DNA of 64,000 nucleotides from Sphagnum compactum (taxonomy: Eukaryota; Bryophyta; Sphagnopsida; Sphagnales): the NCBI GenBank assembly GCA_965153455.1, contig OZ234501.1, forward strand, positions 11,842,001 through 11,906,000. Direction: 5' to 3'. Position numbers and translations under genes: made by a program. Below the pieces are notes generated by a model. It made no database searches. It saw only the letters and a program-made list of their open reading frames with translations, and was not told where the DNA came from. This document shows positions 1-13,256 of this stretch, piece after piece (the stretch's first letter is position 1; every line of letters starts with the position of its first letter).

Positions 1-522
1 GGATACAGACCCCCAGTTCATGAGTATGGAGGAGGTCCTTATGAGGAAGGTGAGAGACCAGCTGGGTTTGGTGATACCACCTCTACTCATCATAGCAAGC
101 ACGATGCTCAGTAGTGTTGTTCTCTGTTCCTCCTTTTGTTTCTTTGAGAATCCTGAGGACATGAGGATTTGCTGAAGAGGAAGATGATGAGAACATCGGT
201 GAGAAGTACTTTTGATTTTTGTCTGATGGGAATCTGATTCAGTTCATTTTGGTGCAATGTAGGTGGTCCTTATGGGACAGTTGTGCACCAAAACTCTCCA
301 TATGCCCATGCACCTCCACCGCCAGCACCGGCACCAGTGCACAGAGGTGGAGAAGAGCAGCAGCGCCATCACAGGGTAGACATACCTGGGCGCTTGGTGA
401 GAATCTTCTGCAAAGCTAACCCTAATTTTCACGTGTCTGTGCGACCCGGGAAAGGAGTTGTTATGGCTCCTTTCAATCCTCATGATGACTATCAGGTATG
501 TCCATGCTTTGAAACATGGCCA

Positions 523-559
<37 letters not shown>

Positions 560-1793
560 AGCAGACGAAGGTGCACATCTTTGGTTTTCATTTAAGGTTT
601 GGAAAAGGTGCAAGTTCACAGAAGACTCGATCTTCTTCTGCTGCTCTTTCTTTCTGGCACTTTTTGCTCTGATCCGGAATGCAAGCGTTTAAGACCATAA
701 TGATGCAAAACCATTTTGTCTGTGTGCAAAAGCTGAAGCAGATTTGGTGCATGTGAAGCTTGTTCCTAGGGTTTCTAGTTAGGGTTTCTATCTAGTAGTA
801 TATTTTTGCAGTAGCATGGGTATGCATTTCATTTCTTTCTTTCAATCTTGTAGTGTTGATTTGTTAGCAAGGCAGACAGTTGAGGGAAGGATTTTGAGAG
901 AGTTGTGTTGGAGACTCTGCTGCTTGTGGGAGTTAGGTATGGGTGAAGGAGGAAAGTATGGGCACGAGAGTGAAGGATTCAACAGGGTCGCCAGCATTTG
1001 CTCTTGTTAACAAAGCTACAGGTCAAGCTCTGCGACATGCACCTGCAGACCTGGAGCAGGTAAAAACATTTGGACAATCTATTGCAACATGTGCAACCAT
1101 TTGATCCATGCTGTGAAGATTTTAGTTTGTGTGGTTTTGTGGCATGAAATGGGGGAGGATACTGATCTGCATTGCAACAACATGTGCGAGACTTGGGTCC
1201 AGACTGTCCCATAAGGAGCTACATTGCAGAGACTTGGGTCCATGCTTTGAGGATTCAGTTTGTCTAGTCTTGTAGCACCAAAATATGTAAGAAGACTGAC
1301 ATTGGCTTCTGTTGAAAAAACTTGTCCTTGAAGAACAAAAAGTGATGTTGATGAAGAGTAATGATCTGACACTTTGTGAGTGACTCTAACAAGGTTATGA
1401 CTACGCATTGTTTGCCTTACCTTCAAAACATTGTGTCAAGATTTCTCTGCAAATTTCCCTAGATATGACCAGGAAAGGAGCTTGATTTCCCTTGAACATC
1501 ATGTTATTGTCTGGTTTTTTATTCACATGCTCCAACCAGAGATGATTGCATTTTGGCAGGTGTTGCTTGCCGACTTTGAACTCGGGGTCCGGGATGAGAG
1601 TCTGCTATGGTCACAGAGTGAGGATATGGGCGAAGGCTATCATTGTATCCGCATGGTTAACAAGATCACGTCCAATCTGGATGCTCTGCAGGGTGACAAA
1701 AAATCCGGTGGTGTGAAAGATGGGACACCTGTTATCCTCTTTGCATGGAAGAAGCAAGAGAATCAAGTCTGGAAAATCATTCCTGCTTGGTAA
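1..1793 (+). CDS. EULS3: EUL-domain (Euonymus-type, ricin-B-like fold) lectin, 5' end outside window
   Basis: Exons read as <1-49, 263-495, 937-1059 and 1560-1793 (stop TAA); all three junctions keep phase (1, 0, 0) with GT-AG ends. The visible 212 residues start with a Gly/Tyr/Pro-rich linker (GGGPYEEGGPYG, then APPPPAPAP) followed by one EUL domain of about 150 residues. Family hallmarks seen: VRIFCKANPNFHVSVRPGK at the domain start, GTRVKDSTGSPAFALVNKAT in the middle, DESLLWSQSEDMGEG, then IRMVNKITSNLDALQGDK and the C-terminal NQVWKIIPAW. Known for the family: nucleocytoplasmic, mannose/glycan-binding plant lectins, often stress-responsive; the single domain plus disordered N-terminal extension matches the EULS type. 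The start codon lies upstream of the window. The symbol is by resemblance to Arabidopsis EULS3, not by proven orthology. Confidence 0.88.
523..559. repeat. (CT)n(CA)n microsatellite in EUL intron
   Basis: A CT run passes directly into a CA run inside the second visible intron of the lectin gene. Reading frames crossing it translate into Ser-Leu/Thr-His strings and are not genes. Confidence 0.9.
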
Positions 1794-4700
1794 GCACCCC
1801 TTTTGAACTTACTCTAAAAACGAAATACATTATATGAATTCAGCACAAGTTTCAACAGCATCATCAAATGATTGGCAGCTGGAGTGAATGTTGGTTTTTA
1901 TGATTAGCAGCTGGAATTGTCTCTTTGCCTTGAGACCTCTCCTGGGAAAGGAAAGGCAACAACTCTGCCCTCCTTAATGAACAGGATCCATCAGGGGATA
2001 GAGTCGGCACTTGCTTAAGCACTCCAGACCTCTCCTGGGAAAGGAAAGGCAACAACTCTGCCCTCCTTAATGAACAGGATCCATCAGGGGACAGAGTCGG
2101 CACTTGCTTAAGCACTCCATCTGTTAAGATGTCTAAATGCTTTCCTTGATAGCTGGAAAGATTTGTTTCTCCCTCTCAGAATGATAGAGCAAGCTATTGA
2201 TCATGTGACAGAATGCAAGTGGAAAGGAAGCTACAAGAGTACCATCTTTTTTTGGGTGTGAAGGAGTTCACGGAAGCTGCAAGAGTGCTATCTTTTTCTG
2301 GGTGATAAAAAGTCTCTCCTTTCCTGCAAGAAAGTCCGCTATGTGAAGAATGGGAAATTTTGTTATAGGTCTGGTCTTTTTTATCACAATGGATGTTTGA
2401 AAGGCGTTGATGGTGCCTACAGTTGTTTCTTTACAAAATATCTCACTTACAAATTGCTTACCGACTGGTAGAATTTTGTACATTGTATCTATTAAACTAT
2501 CGTACATATAAGCTCTGTGTTGAGTCCTATTTCTTAAACCTATGAGATTTTGGTCTATTCAAGATTTCCAACAAAATTTTAGAACTATTGTCTGCTGTCA
2601 ACCAAATTACTCTCTCTTCGTCAATATGGTAGAGTATTTTGTGGATTTTGGAGACCACCATGAACACTATTGGAAGACATGTGCATGGTAGAGAGTGTTA
2701 AGAGGATTGACGGGAGGTGGGAGGTGGTCAAATTGAAGCTTTCCTTGAAAATAATTTCTTTGAAGTGTTCAGAAACAATGTTGGAGAACTTTTGGGATTA
2801 AATGATACATTCTAGTGCTGCTGTGAACATGTGATGGAAATTTTGGATTTAAACAGTGTCGGAATTTATGTATTCTGACATTTTACACTGACTTAAAACA
2901 ATGTTGGAAATTTTGATGAAACTTGTTTTGATAATGTTTGTGCTCAACACATTGAAGAACCAACATAATGAACTTTGGAAAAACTGTCTTCAAACCATTG
3001 GGGCACAAGTGAAGAAGATTTATTAAATTTACAACCTCTCTACCTGCCATCTTAAGTGGGTGAAATTAAAAGTTTTTCTCAATCTGGTTTTGCAATCTGT
3101 CCACAAGTTGATCTTTCTCATGAGTGAATAGTTGTGAAGAGAGGGGATAGTGAGATAGGTTGCACCAAGAATTAGAAATACCACTTAGTTGTAAGTGAAG
3201 ATGCTCACACTTTAACAAGGACCTACTTAACAAGTTGGGATTAGGATTGTAATGGAATCTTGGCATGCAGATAGTAATGCTTAGATTTTGTTAAAAACTC
3301 AGTGAACTTTCTGCTTTTTTTCTGCACTGAAATGTAAGACCATCCCAATTGCAAAAATTGTATCTGCAATTCTGCAATCTTCCCGGGTAATTCTGTATGT
3401 GGCCTGTCCAAGGAATTTCTTGTCCATCTTTCATTAACACTATCAGGTGGAATAACCTATTGGCTTTTAGGAGGATTTGAGTAAGGCACATTTCTGGCTA
3501 GCTCTGCTTTATACATGACCTCTAACATTACCTAAATCAAAGAAATCAGATTGAAAATTATTGATGCTTCATCAAGTACCCATGACTGCATTCTTCACAA
3601 AACACTGATGTGCAAAGTTTGAGACAATAATGTCAAACTTTTTGTTAGGAGTGGGAAAGTAGATACTCCAGTATCGTTGCTTGCTGAATGAATTGACGAA
3701 AGTAAGAAAATTAAGTAACCTTTTATGAAGGAAATGACAATGAACGTATGTATGTTTCTGTTAATTTGTTTCAAATGCTGATGATCAGCAAAATGCACAT
3801 GTTGTAAGTCGTTGGTTTTGATTCACAATTTGCAGTTGACACAGAGGCTGTTGAAAAACTGAACAACCCAAAACATGCAACATTTTTTCTATTCTATCTA
3901 CACCTCCAAGAAATCTGACAAATTCTTTTTGATAATGCAAACATTGAAGAGGGAGCTGGAAAAAATATGCTCTACAGTTATGTGTGCGTTTATTTGCACG
4001 TGTTCTATGTCACTTTCATACAAGTCAGTTCTTTGGTTTGCTTGTGTTGTGCAGCGATACACAAAAACAATTTATCCAGAGGAGAGGAGAATCAAAGAAG
4101 AGATCAACATGAACAAAATCAATCCAAAAGCCTCAACCCACAAATGACCGATGAATGATTAACAAAGATTAGAACAACAACAAGGACACCAAATGCTTAA
4201 AAGTATACACAAAAACCTTATATGTATAGGGATAGGATGATGTGTTCTTCTATAGTATTGTGCACATACATGTGTATTATATATCTGGCAGAGAATCAAA
4301 GTGTGATCATCATGGGAAAAATGAGTTAAAAATCCTGAAACCACAAATGGCTATTGTTTGGAGAGAGAGAGAGAGAGATCCAGAGTTCTAGACTATTTGC
4401 CTTTTGGCACCTTTGTTTGGATAATCAATACAACAAAAACAACAACAATAATGCATGATCCTTGCCACCAATTTTGTAATGTCCTGACTCCTGACAAACA
4501 GGGATTGGAAGACAAAAGAACCAACAAAAGGAGGGGAATTATGTGAGGATGATGGGTGTCAATTGATCGACAGGGTTCTGCTTGTAGCTAGCTACCCTGA
4601 GGAGCCTCATCATCATCAGGTCATACCAGACCAACACACTAGTCCAAACTTTCTCCAAAGATGCAGGAGTGGGGACCCATCTCCACTGCAACTTGTACAT

Positions 4701-6046
4701 CAAAGGTATCTAACACGTAGTGATGAATCCCAGACCCCCAGTGAAGTGCGAGGAGGTGCTCATTGGAGTGTTCTCATTTGTTGTTGGCAATACCCGAGTC
4801 ACCGCATGTCAGGACCCTGGGGCCCAAAAGATGACAATGATGATCTAACCTTGCCAAACTTTGTTACAGGAAAAGTGCAACAAAAAGAAAGAAGGAAATG
4901 GTGCCAGCAAAAGAGCAAACAAGGAAGGTGTGTGTGAGTGTGTTGTGCTCCCCATATTCCATTTTTCAGGAGAGTTGATGCGTTACGTGCTTACTTCAAG
5001 GAATTTTTCAAGCCAAGAGTTGAGCTGATATACTACTTTGCTTTCTGTGCACACTTGATGCTAAATACTTTGCAAATTGAAAAACTCCAAATTGTTGAGG
5101 TTTGTTGTCTTATGGAGATAATAAAACAGGTGAAAAGCATAGATACGCCTTTTATGACCATGGATGTGGTTCACACAAATGTACCCTTATTACAAAGATG
5201 CAAGTTGCTTCCAAAAGTCCAGAAGCTGCCTTTGAGGAGATTATTTGTTGCTGAATGGGCTATATAGATTAGAAGAGACCACATGGCTCAATATTCTGAT
5301 AGGCGGAATAGGAATGTATATATATATATATCCCGTTGTTGTTTGTTTTGCTTTGCAAATTGTGGGCTCATTGAAATTACTTCTGGAGTTGTCGGTGTCC
5401 TTGTTCTTTTGGTTTGCAAAATATGGGTCACATTGAAATTGCTTATGGAATTATTGTTTGTTGTTGTTGTTGTTATTCTTCTTTTGCTTCGGTTTGTATT
5501 GTTGTCACATGTGGGTGGCTGTTGAAGGCTGGCATATTTGTTGTGAAGTAGGAAGAAATGGGTACATTGGGTCTTTGGTTGTAAGGAGGGACAGGTACGT
5601 AGTATGTTATATAGAGTACATCATCAAAGGCCCCAACAAGTACTTGAACCCCTACAGTGTGTAACAGACTTATGAACCATTCGGGTTTTTGTGTAATGAA
5701 TCCAAGGCTCAAGTATAAAGTGTAAAAAGCAACAACAACTTTTTCTTCATGACCTTTAAGAAAATCTAGACAGTTTGCAATAGATGAAGGTTGTTTGTGT
5801 TGTAGGTGGCAACTGGCCAAAACCCCCCATCCTTCCCTTCTTCTCCACACCAAAAAGAGAAGTGTTTTTTTGGCAGTTACCAGAAAGATGGAGCTCATAT
5901 GGGTAGCCATAATCTGCCCAGAAATATGACAATTATCACCCAGATTACCCAGCAGCTCATTTGATAGATACAAATTGTGTGATTATAAGCATCAACAACA
6001 GTTGGGGCGATTATTTGATTTCTCTTCATACCCATCACTTCGTGTA
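1794..6046. other. 3' flank of the lectin gene and intergenic DNA without a recognisable gene
   Basis: The first 700 bases are probably 3' UTR. The rest has only short open frames, none with a family resemblance. The longest continuous ones (4563-4937 +, 4938-5267 +, 5473-5973 -) have neither conserved motifs nor plausible splice partners. A (GA)n tract lies at 4360-4378 and a TA run near 5318-5330. No tRNA, promoter or conserved RNA could be recognised. Confidence 0.5.
1933..2119. repeat. Two-copy 93-bp tandem duplication in the 3' flank of the lectin gene
   Basis: A unit beginning AGACCTCTCCTGGGAAAGG occurs at 1933 and again at 2026, and is near-identical through about 2119 (one difference noticed: GGGGATAGAG versus GGGGACAGAG). 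The near-identity indicates a recent duplication. It probably lies in the 3' UTR or just beyond. Confidence 0.9.
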
Positions 6047-6739
6047 GGGTAAACTGGCCCATCACCAAACAGAGGTCGGTCACCAAGCACCCATGTAGTG
6101 CAGGAACTAACCTATATTAGAACAAAAAATTGCTTATGGGTGTTGTCTTTTTAACCCATTACCAAATGCTTGGTTTAGAAAGAAATTGTTCAAGATTTTT
6201 CATATTAGTGACCAACCATCAAATTTTAGTGTTTGGTATTAAGGGTTTAGGTGGGCACATTTGTAAAAAAATTGAATAATATTATAAGGGGTTAGTTTAG
6301 TGATGGGCCATGAGTTGATTTTCATTATGCAAGGAGGGAACATGAGGGGTACTTTAATGTTTGGTCATTGGAAAAAAAATGGTCCAATTTTATTGTAGCC
6401 CCCAGTTTGGGTTGGGAATCAGTGTTTGGTCATAGGCAATTGGAGCGCACACTAAAATGAATATCACCATGGTGATGGGGTGCAAAGGTCGTGTTAAATA
6501 GCACACAACTAACCATAAACAAGGATTAAGGTTTACAAAAATCCAATGCAAGAATAGCAACTACACATTAATTAGGGAAGGACTTCCAATTTCCCCCCAA
6601 ATTCAAGCACATCCCATTCCCACCAAAATTAATTTGCCAAATTCACAAGGCTATGGTGCAAGGTTTGGATTCACAATCCTATTTTTTTAAATTCGCAAGC
6701 AAAATTCTTTCAGTATGTCAGAGCTTCCAAATTGTGAAA

Positions 6740-8887
6740 GAAATAGTTTGAAATCTTTCATCAACATTTTGAGAGCATATGGGTTAGACCATCAAAGGGA
6801 AAGTAACATAGGAGTTATAGAGAGTTCTATATTAGAAACATAAGTTTTAGCATATCAACCAGAGCAAGGAAGGCATCTTAGAATAACCAAAGAGGAACTA
6901 TCAAAACTAGAAGTAGATCAACAGAATCTAAATATAGAATAACCATTGAGGATCTACAACAACTTGAACATCAAGGATTAGATATTAGTGCTATTAATGA
7001 AGAAATAAGAACTCGGGATTCAAACGTGGATGTAAAGAGACAACTAAGAAAGCTTGCAATAGATCAACTTTACAATCAAAAGCAAGAAGTTTTTATGTTA
7101 CCATTGGGTGCAAAGTTCCAAAATTTGTAGATACAATTTAGATAATCATAACAGAGGCAAATTTTATCTAGCTCCCAGAAATCATAGTTTGTTGTACACA
7201 CCTATTGCCTATACAAAAACAATAGACCATGATTTAGTTTGAGATGACTTTGAATTGTTTTATGCATTGTCTAATCATTTATATGGGAAAACAAGATTTA
7301 AAAAACTGGACCAACAGGCATGTTAATAATATAAGAAGATCAAGTTGTGGTTGTTTGGGTTTTGTCTATGTAAGAAGTTGGGCTATCAATTAGCCTACAA
7401 TAGTTAAAAATGAAAGTGGCAAAACTGACTCAAACAAGGACAACACATTTTTGAGGAAGGGTACCAAGGAGCTCTTGGTGGTACTGGTTCAAGAAAAAAC
7501 ATCATGAGCTCAACATTTGTCAAGTTGAGGGATTGGATATTAGTTGAGCACAAGGGCTAACAATTCAAGCTTGCCAAAACTTCTACCATAATTTATAATC
7601 CCTTTACAACAAACACAATTATGCTACAAACCATATTTAGAATTCTGATGAAATAGACATCCAAGTAGGAAGATAATCAAGAACAAGGGTTCTTGCAAAA
7701 CGAGGTTCACACCAAGTGTACAACACTTTCCCAAAATCTAGGGAGTGGTTGATTATTAACTGTGTGGTCAATGTAGCAAGAACAACACTGCTAGGGTTCT
7801 ACGTATTTAAAGGAAAAAAAAAACGTGATGACTACATACAACTCTACAAACCAAGGACTTGTATGGCTATGCAATCAAAAGCATGGATGATTACCTTCCT
7901 TTTCAAAGAGTTTATGTCTTTTTCCAAAAGGTCTATACCAAGTGGTATATCCATAACATATAGGCATCTATTCATTTTGGATGGGCATGGATCCCATGTC
8001 ACCCTTGAGGCAGTTGAACAAGCTCAAGAATTTGGGTTGGATATGATTACTTTACCTTCGCATACATCTCATGCATTTTAGCCCTTGGATGTGGCTTGTT
8101 TCAAACCTTTCAAAACTGCTTTCAGAAAAGAAAAAAACATAGCAATGGTTAGGAGGAATTACATAGATCTAGATAAGATAACATTGGTGGGGTGGGTAGA
8201 CAAAGCACTAAACCTAGCACTTACAAGAAAAAATATCATGTCAAAGTTCAAAAGTACAGGGATTCGACCACTTAACCTTAAGGCTATGGATTCAAAAATT
8301 GGCCATAATACTTTATACACATTATAGAATCAAGCCAAGGAAGAAGAAAAACTAGAGCATGAAGATGGTGAACAAGATTGGACAGAACATACAGCTGTAA
8401 ATGAATTCATCAACATAGGTTCAACAACAAAGTTCCAATTGCTAATATATCTAAAGATCAACCTAGGTATTATGTGAACATGCCTAAAATTCCTATAGTC
8501 ACTAACCATGTATCTGTAATAAAGTTAGAAAACATGATTGAAAATTTGGCACAACTTTCATTGGATGAAATTGTAGAACTCAGAAATTTTGAAAGTTCAT
8601 CTCAAGTGGCATTAACATAGGGGTGGCATGTTTTGTTGTCATTGCCACATTTGCTTAGAAGAACGACCAATGGAAGATAACCATTAATCAATTATTGTCA
8701 AAGCCATGTTGTAACATCAAAAGAATATTTGAAGATTGTGCGATAGAAGGCAATGGATAGGGAGGCAACAAAGCAAATTCAATAAAGCAGAACGAAAGAA
8801 AAACAAGAAAAACAAGCAAGAAAAACACTACCAGTGTTGACTACAACTGAAAAACTAGCTGAAGGAGAACTTGTAAAACAACAATGA
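6740..8887 (+). pseudogene. Pogo/Tigger-type DDE transposase, multiply broken
   Basis: The catalytic block of a DDE_1-type transposase is readable from 7641 to 8327. It has NSDEIDIQVGR (first Asp, 7641), then KSREWLIINCVVN, GFYVFKGKKKRDDYIQL, ILDGHGSHVTLEAVEQAQ (second Asp, near 7980) and LPSHTSHAF-stop-PLDVACFKPFKTAF (third Asp at 8088). Upstream, 7445-7560 resembles the DNA-binding part (FEEGYQGALGG, FVKLRDWILVEHKG). Downstream the frame continues past stops as NQAKEEEKLEHEDGEQDW and ends in a basic stretch (KEKQEKQARKTLPVLTTTEK) with a stop at 8885. In-frame stops (TAA near 7674, TAG at 8079 and 8325) stand where Gln codons are expected. Several frameshifts lie in the N-terminal half. It cannot make an active enzyme. 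Confidence 0.85.
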
Positions 8888-9117
8888 GTCAATTTAATTG
8901 TAGGTTGGTCATCTTTAATAGTTAGAGAGGCAAAAAACAAATTTCATTATAATTTCAAGGCAAGTCTATGAGCTCACCCTCTTGGATACAGGAGTGTGAA
9001 TCTTGGTGAAATAACACAAGTGTAAAAATAAGTTCAACAATGAACCTTGGCTCGAATGCGAGCCATAAAGGAAGTTGCAGCATCCTTGCAATAACCACAA
9101 ATGGAAAATTGAGCTAC

Positions 9118-9600
9118 TGGGGTGGAATAACTAAGGGGTGGAGCAACTGTAGTTGAATATGAGTAAGATGCCAAGAAGAGTAGTTAATGTTGGGGTGGAA
9201 TAGCTAAGAGAAGGAACAATAGTTGTTAAGGTGAAACAACTAGGAAGAGCAATTGTTGCTAGGGTGGAATAACTAAGAGAAAGAGCACGTGTAGTTGAAG
9301 ATGAACAAGAAGTCAGAAGGAGTTGTTGTTGTTAAAGTAGAACTAGGAGTAATAGTAGCTACTGCTGATGATGAACATTGTTTTTTGGTGATGTTAAGAT
9401 TGAAAGATCTCCAATGAGCCTGTAACTCTAGATGTGATGCAATTTTACATACAATTTTCCATATAGAAATGATCATTTTACAAATTTTTCACTGCAGACA
9501 TAATAGACTAGATCAGCAGCTATGTTTTTTTGGTGATGTCAAGATTGAAAGATCTCCAATCCTACAACTCCAGAATGTGAAATGAATTTGCATGCATTTT
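9118..9600. repeat. Degenerate tandem repeats inside the transposon relic
   Basis: From 9118 to about 9310 the word GGGTGGAATARCTAAG recurs about three times at roughly 60-80 bp spacing, with related 'guanine-rich, AACTA' filler. A second pair of copies (TTTTTTGGTGATGTYAAGATTGAAAG at 9381 and about 9524, interrupted here for brevity) shows a duplication of about 144 bp. No coding potential is seen. Confidence 0.6.
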
Positions 9601-10199
9601 CCTACATTGAAGTAATCAAAGTAGCACCATTAACAACCACAACAATTTGATTCCATAGTAAACAAAACTTATCTATACATTCATGGAAATCACTCTAGTC
9701 ACTTACTTGAAAGCTAGACCACTAGCATTATGTAAAATCCAAATCATCACAACAATCCCCATTATAAAGATGTATCTTTTCCATTGCATTTATGTTCGTC
9801 TTCAACCCAAATGTAAGTACACTACAACAGAGAGTAAACATTTTCAACCAGTGAAAATGAACTTTGAGTTGAAGACTAACACTTCAACTGAGATGAATGA
9901 AGGGCAAGCTAAAGTTCAATTGCCATTAGTTTGGAAGATGTATAACAACCTACTTCAAGCAATGCACCAAGTTGTAACAAATGAAATGGGAAAAACCATA
10001 CTTCTAGCAAGCAAGAACCAAGATCATCCATTGCTAAACTACTTATGAAAAAGCACACCATCAAAACTCAAAAACAATTTCATGTTGTTTGCAAAAAATC
10101 TTGAGCAATAAGTTCGAAGCAAGGAAGTTTGAGCTCCTTTCCATCTCTAAAACTAGGCCTTGCCATACTTGCTAGACATTTGCGCACGTGTTAAAGCTT

Positions 10200-10560
10200 C
10201 ACGTTGGGAACCATGGACTTGTAGCACAGAAAGGTGAATGGGAATCGAGTCAAGAGGAACTCGTGCACAGAGAGGAGACGGAGGGGGACCAAGAATTGGG
10301 TCGGGGGGAACTCGACTCGTGCGTAGAAAGGAGACGAAAAGGGGAGTGAAAATCAAATCGAGGGGAACCTGACATGCACATAGAGAGAAGACGGATGAGG
10401 GAGGAAAGCTGAAGGATCATGTGCAAAAAGGAGACGGATGAGAAGGAAAGCTTAGAGAGGTGACAGATGGGGTAGGAAGCTCGGAGAGGTGACATGCAAT
10501 GCGATCATGAGAATTTGACCCACACGCTGAAAGGAGACGAAAGGGGGAGGGGATAGGGGG
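10200..10560. repeat. Degenerate purine-rich ~60-bp tandem repeat
   Basis: About six diverged units, each containing GTGCAYAGARAGGAGACGR and often TCGAGGGGAACTCG. The block is much more GC-rich than the surrounding DNA, and its reverse strand gives low-complexity Ser/Leu/Pro frames that are not genes. Confidence 0.65.
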
Positions 10561-11017
10561 TTTCTGGGTTGGTGCCGCGTGGGAGAGCAATGACTAATTT
10601 AGGGTTTGATAACTAAACATCGTTTTGCCTTGTTTTAGGGTTTTAATCCCAACCCTTGAATAAAGGTGTTTAGTTTTTTCAACAAACATGATTAGTTTGA
10701 ACATGAGATTATTTGATGATATGGTGGATTTGTGACATGTGTTAGTGCAAAAGTGTTTGTTGATGGGATTTCCATTGCTTGAACATAGAATAAAAAAATG
10801 TTTGGTGACTTTTTTTTTTTTGGGGACAATGAGACTGAGAACTTCCAGATGTCATATCTTTTGCATCTCTAGTCCAAATCCAACGATCTAAAGCACACTA
10901 GGTGCGCCCAGAGCTCTTCTATAACTCATCTTGGGACCCCAGAGGCAACCGAGGTTTGCCCAGATCACAAAGTTCCTCTGTGTTTTGAAGTATATACTAT
11001 GACCGGTCAGTTTACCC

Positions 11018-12737
11018 TATATCAAAATGGGATGTTGCATTGCAGGTATGATCTAGGGGAATGTAAATTTAAGGTGTGAAAATTTATTTTGATGCTGAAA
11101 GTTGTAGTCATGACTCATGGATACAAGCAAAAGTTGGGATCTCGGCCTCCCCCCATTGAATGGCTTTTCACAGATTCTGCAGACTGGGTCCCTGGATTGA
11201 GGAAGAGAGTGCATGCGTTTCATTTCTCAGCTGCAAGTAGTACATCTAGTGCGCCTCCTGGATTCACCAAAGACTATACGATCATTCGAATCATCGGTTT
11301 GCTTGGCTTGTAAGACCCCTTGATCCATATGTTGCAGCTCGTAGACACCTTTGATCCACCATTCAATTAGCCTCAAGTATTCCCTTGTTTTTTTTTTTTT
11401 TCCTCCCTTTTTTTTCCACTATGATCTCAAGCCACACACACACACACACATAAAAGAGCTTGTAATAGTTCTCAAAATCTTCTTTCAGCAAGTCAGTTGA
11501 GAGTTTTGTGTCAATTGAAAGATGGGTTTGTTCTTCAGAGTAGCTTAACATAACAAACATAATTAAGGGTTATTTTGTTATCTTCAAGGCAGGTTTTTAA
11601 AAATAATTTTAAAAAAATCATGTGGTCTCAAAAGTTTGGTGAATTTTCCCAAAAACTTAGCATTTTTTTTCCCCTCGAATTCACACTAAAAAAAGAAAGA
11701 ATTTCCTAATTTCTTTGACACCACAATTCAAAAATTCAACACCCCCACCCAAAAAAAGAAAACACTTTGCTTCAATGAATTGAGTGCCAATTGCTATCGC
11801 ATTATTAATTAGAGTTGTTTAGTTTCCAACTCAAGCTTAAAGGATATAATTTATCAATTCCTTTATTTGACATAGATTGGATATATAAGCTTGGGATCAA
11901 AACATATTGCATTTATCCATAATTATTCATGTGACAACATTACATCTTTATGACACATATTCATATTGAATATGCTTTTTGTGTGTGACAAAGCCATGGT
12001 TCTTGACACATCAATGAGATACACTTTGCGGTGTCATCCATTATAATAATAAAATATATATGATTTGACATTTAGTGTAGAATGTGTCACTACCCCATTC
12101 AAGTTTCAAAGGCCTATTGCCCAAAAAAAAAACCCCATATTCTTTTACAACGTAGAGATCTTTTGATTAAACTCTTTCTTTCTACAATAATTTTCTTTCT
12201 AAAATAATGTGCAAACTATTTTCACACCCCATTGTGGTATATAATTAGGATTAGTTAAATATCATCACATGGGTTAATCATTGTGGCTAGCCAATCAAAG
12301 TTAATCATATTTCTTTTATTGAGACCCTTTTGAAAAGCATTAGTCATGTACATTGTTGCAACTTTAAACTCGATTAAAGCTTGAACTTCATCCAAATTAT
12401 AATTTACAGACTATTACACTAAACACTGGTAGAACCGCTCTAATCTACTACAACGAACCCACTAACATTTAAAACCCGAGGTTTCACAAAGTTTCTTTTA
12501 CAACATCTTTATGCCTCAATTACTTTAAACTCGGATTTGTTTGGGACTTGCGTGACACTTTGTTCATTTGAGCTGAATTTTGTTTGGGATTTAACCATGT
12601 AGCAACAAAGTATATACATGGATAAGGAATTATGGGTTTGGTGATAGTAAAAGCAAAAGAAAGAGGTGATGCATACTACGACTAGCCTTGAAAGATGATG
12701 GTACATGGGATACACAAGGGGCAAGTGAGTGAATGAG
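11018..12737. other. AT-rich intergenic DNA
   Basis: No gene, RNA or element recognised. It contains poly-T tracts near 11388-11402, a (CA)n run near 11435-11450 and one short open frame (11089-11313) with no family resemblance. Confidence 0.5.
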
Positions 12738-13200
12738 ACCACATGTCAACATTTGGATTCAAAGAGCCCATGGCACCTTAGAAGAAGCTATTTATTTAGC
12801 CCCACCCAAAAATAAACCCCTTTGGGAACCCCAGGTACCCATACAAGGAGCAACACAAATTAATGTCACCATTTGACTCAAAGGGCCACGGCATCTTAGA
12901 AAAAAGCTATGAAGCCCCACCCCAAAAGAATGCCCTCCCAGGGACCCCACAAGAAGAGGAATATGGGGTATTTAGGCTATTAAGCCCCACCCCAAAAGAA
13001 CGGCCTTCCAGGGACCCCAAAACAAAGAGGAATTGGGTATTTATAGAAGAAGCAACACGAGTTAATGTCACCACCATTTGGACTCAAAGTGCCTCACATC
13101 TTAGGAAAAGCTATCAATCCCCACCCAAAAAAAACAGCCTCCTGGGACCCCCCAAAAAAGAGAGGATTTGAGAATCCATACAAGGAGCAACACAAATTAT
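12738..13200. repeat. Degenerate ~100-150-bp tandem repeat rich in CCCCACCCCAAAA
   Basis: Units carry ATGTCACCATTTGGACTCAA, then 'CATCTTAGAAAAAGCTAT', AAGCCCCACCCCAAAAGAA and CCAGGGACCCC. They recur at about 12744, 12861, 12975 (partial) and 13066. The 102-codon open frame at 12863-13171 merely translates these units and shows the same Ser-Pro-Thr-Pro-Lys motifs repeatedly. Confidence 0.75.
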
Positions 13201-13256
13201 CATCATCATTGTGCTCTGGTGATCGGATAGAACCCACTCCAATGTACTGAGGTTAA

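Larger units (their letters stand above)
6047..11017 (+). mobile_element. Decayed pogo/Tigger-like (Tc1/mariner superfamily) DNA transposon, boundaries tentative
   Basis: The core is the broken transposase at 6740-8887. A short inverted pair may mark the ends: GGGTAAACTGGCC at 6047 and its imperfect reverse complement GGTCAGTTTACCC ending at 11017, each flanked by TA, the target dinucleotide of this superfamily. The inverted match is only 12 of 13 bases, so chance is not excluded. The right part (8.9-11.0 kb) holds tandem repeats and no coding remnant, and may include later insertions. Confidence 0.4.

Noticed and set aside
4563-5267. Two consecutive plus-strand open frames of 124 and 109 codons
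   Set aside because: They are separated by a stop with no convincing splice sites joining them, and the translations lack any recognisable domain.
5473-5973. 166-codon minus-strand open frame
   Set aside because: No family resemblance, no plausible splice partners and no codon bias distinct from the surrounding AT-rich DNA.
12863-13171. 102-codon open frame with SPTPKE/PPKKN motifs
   Set aside because: It is the translation of the tandem repeat field at 12738-13200, and the motif periodicity matches the DNA unit.
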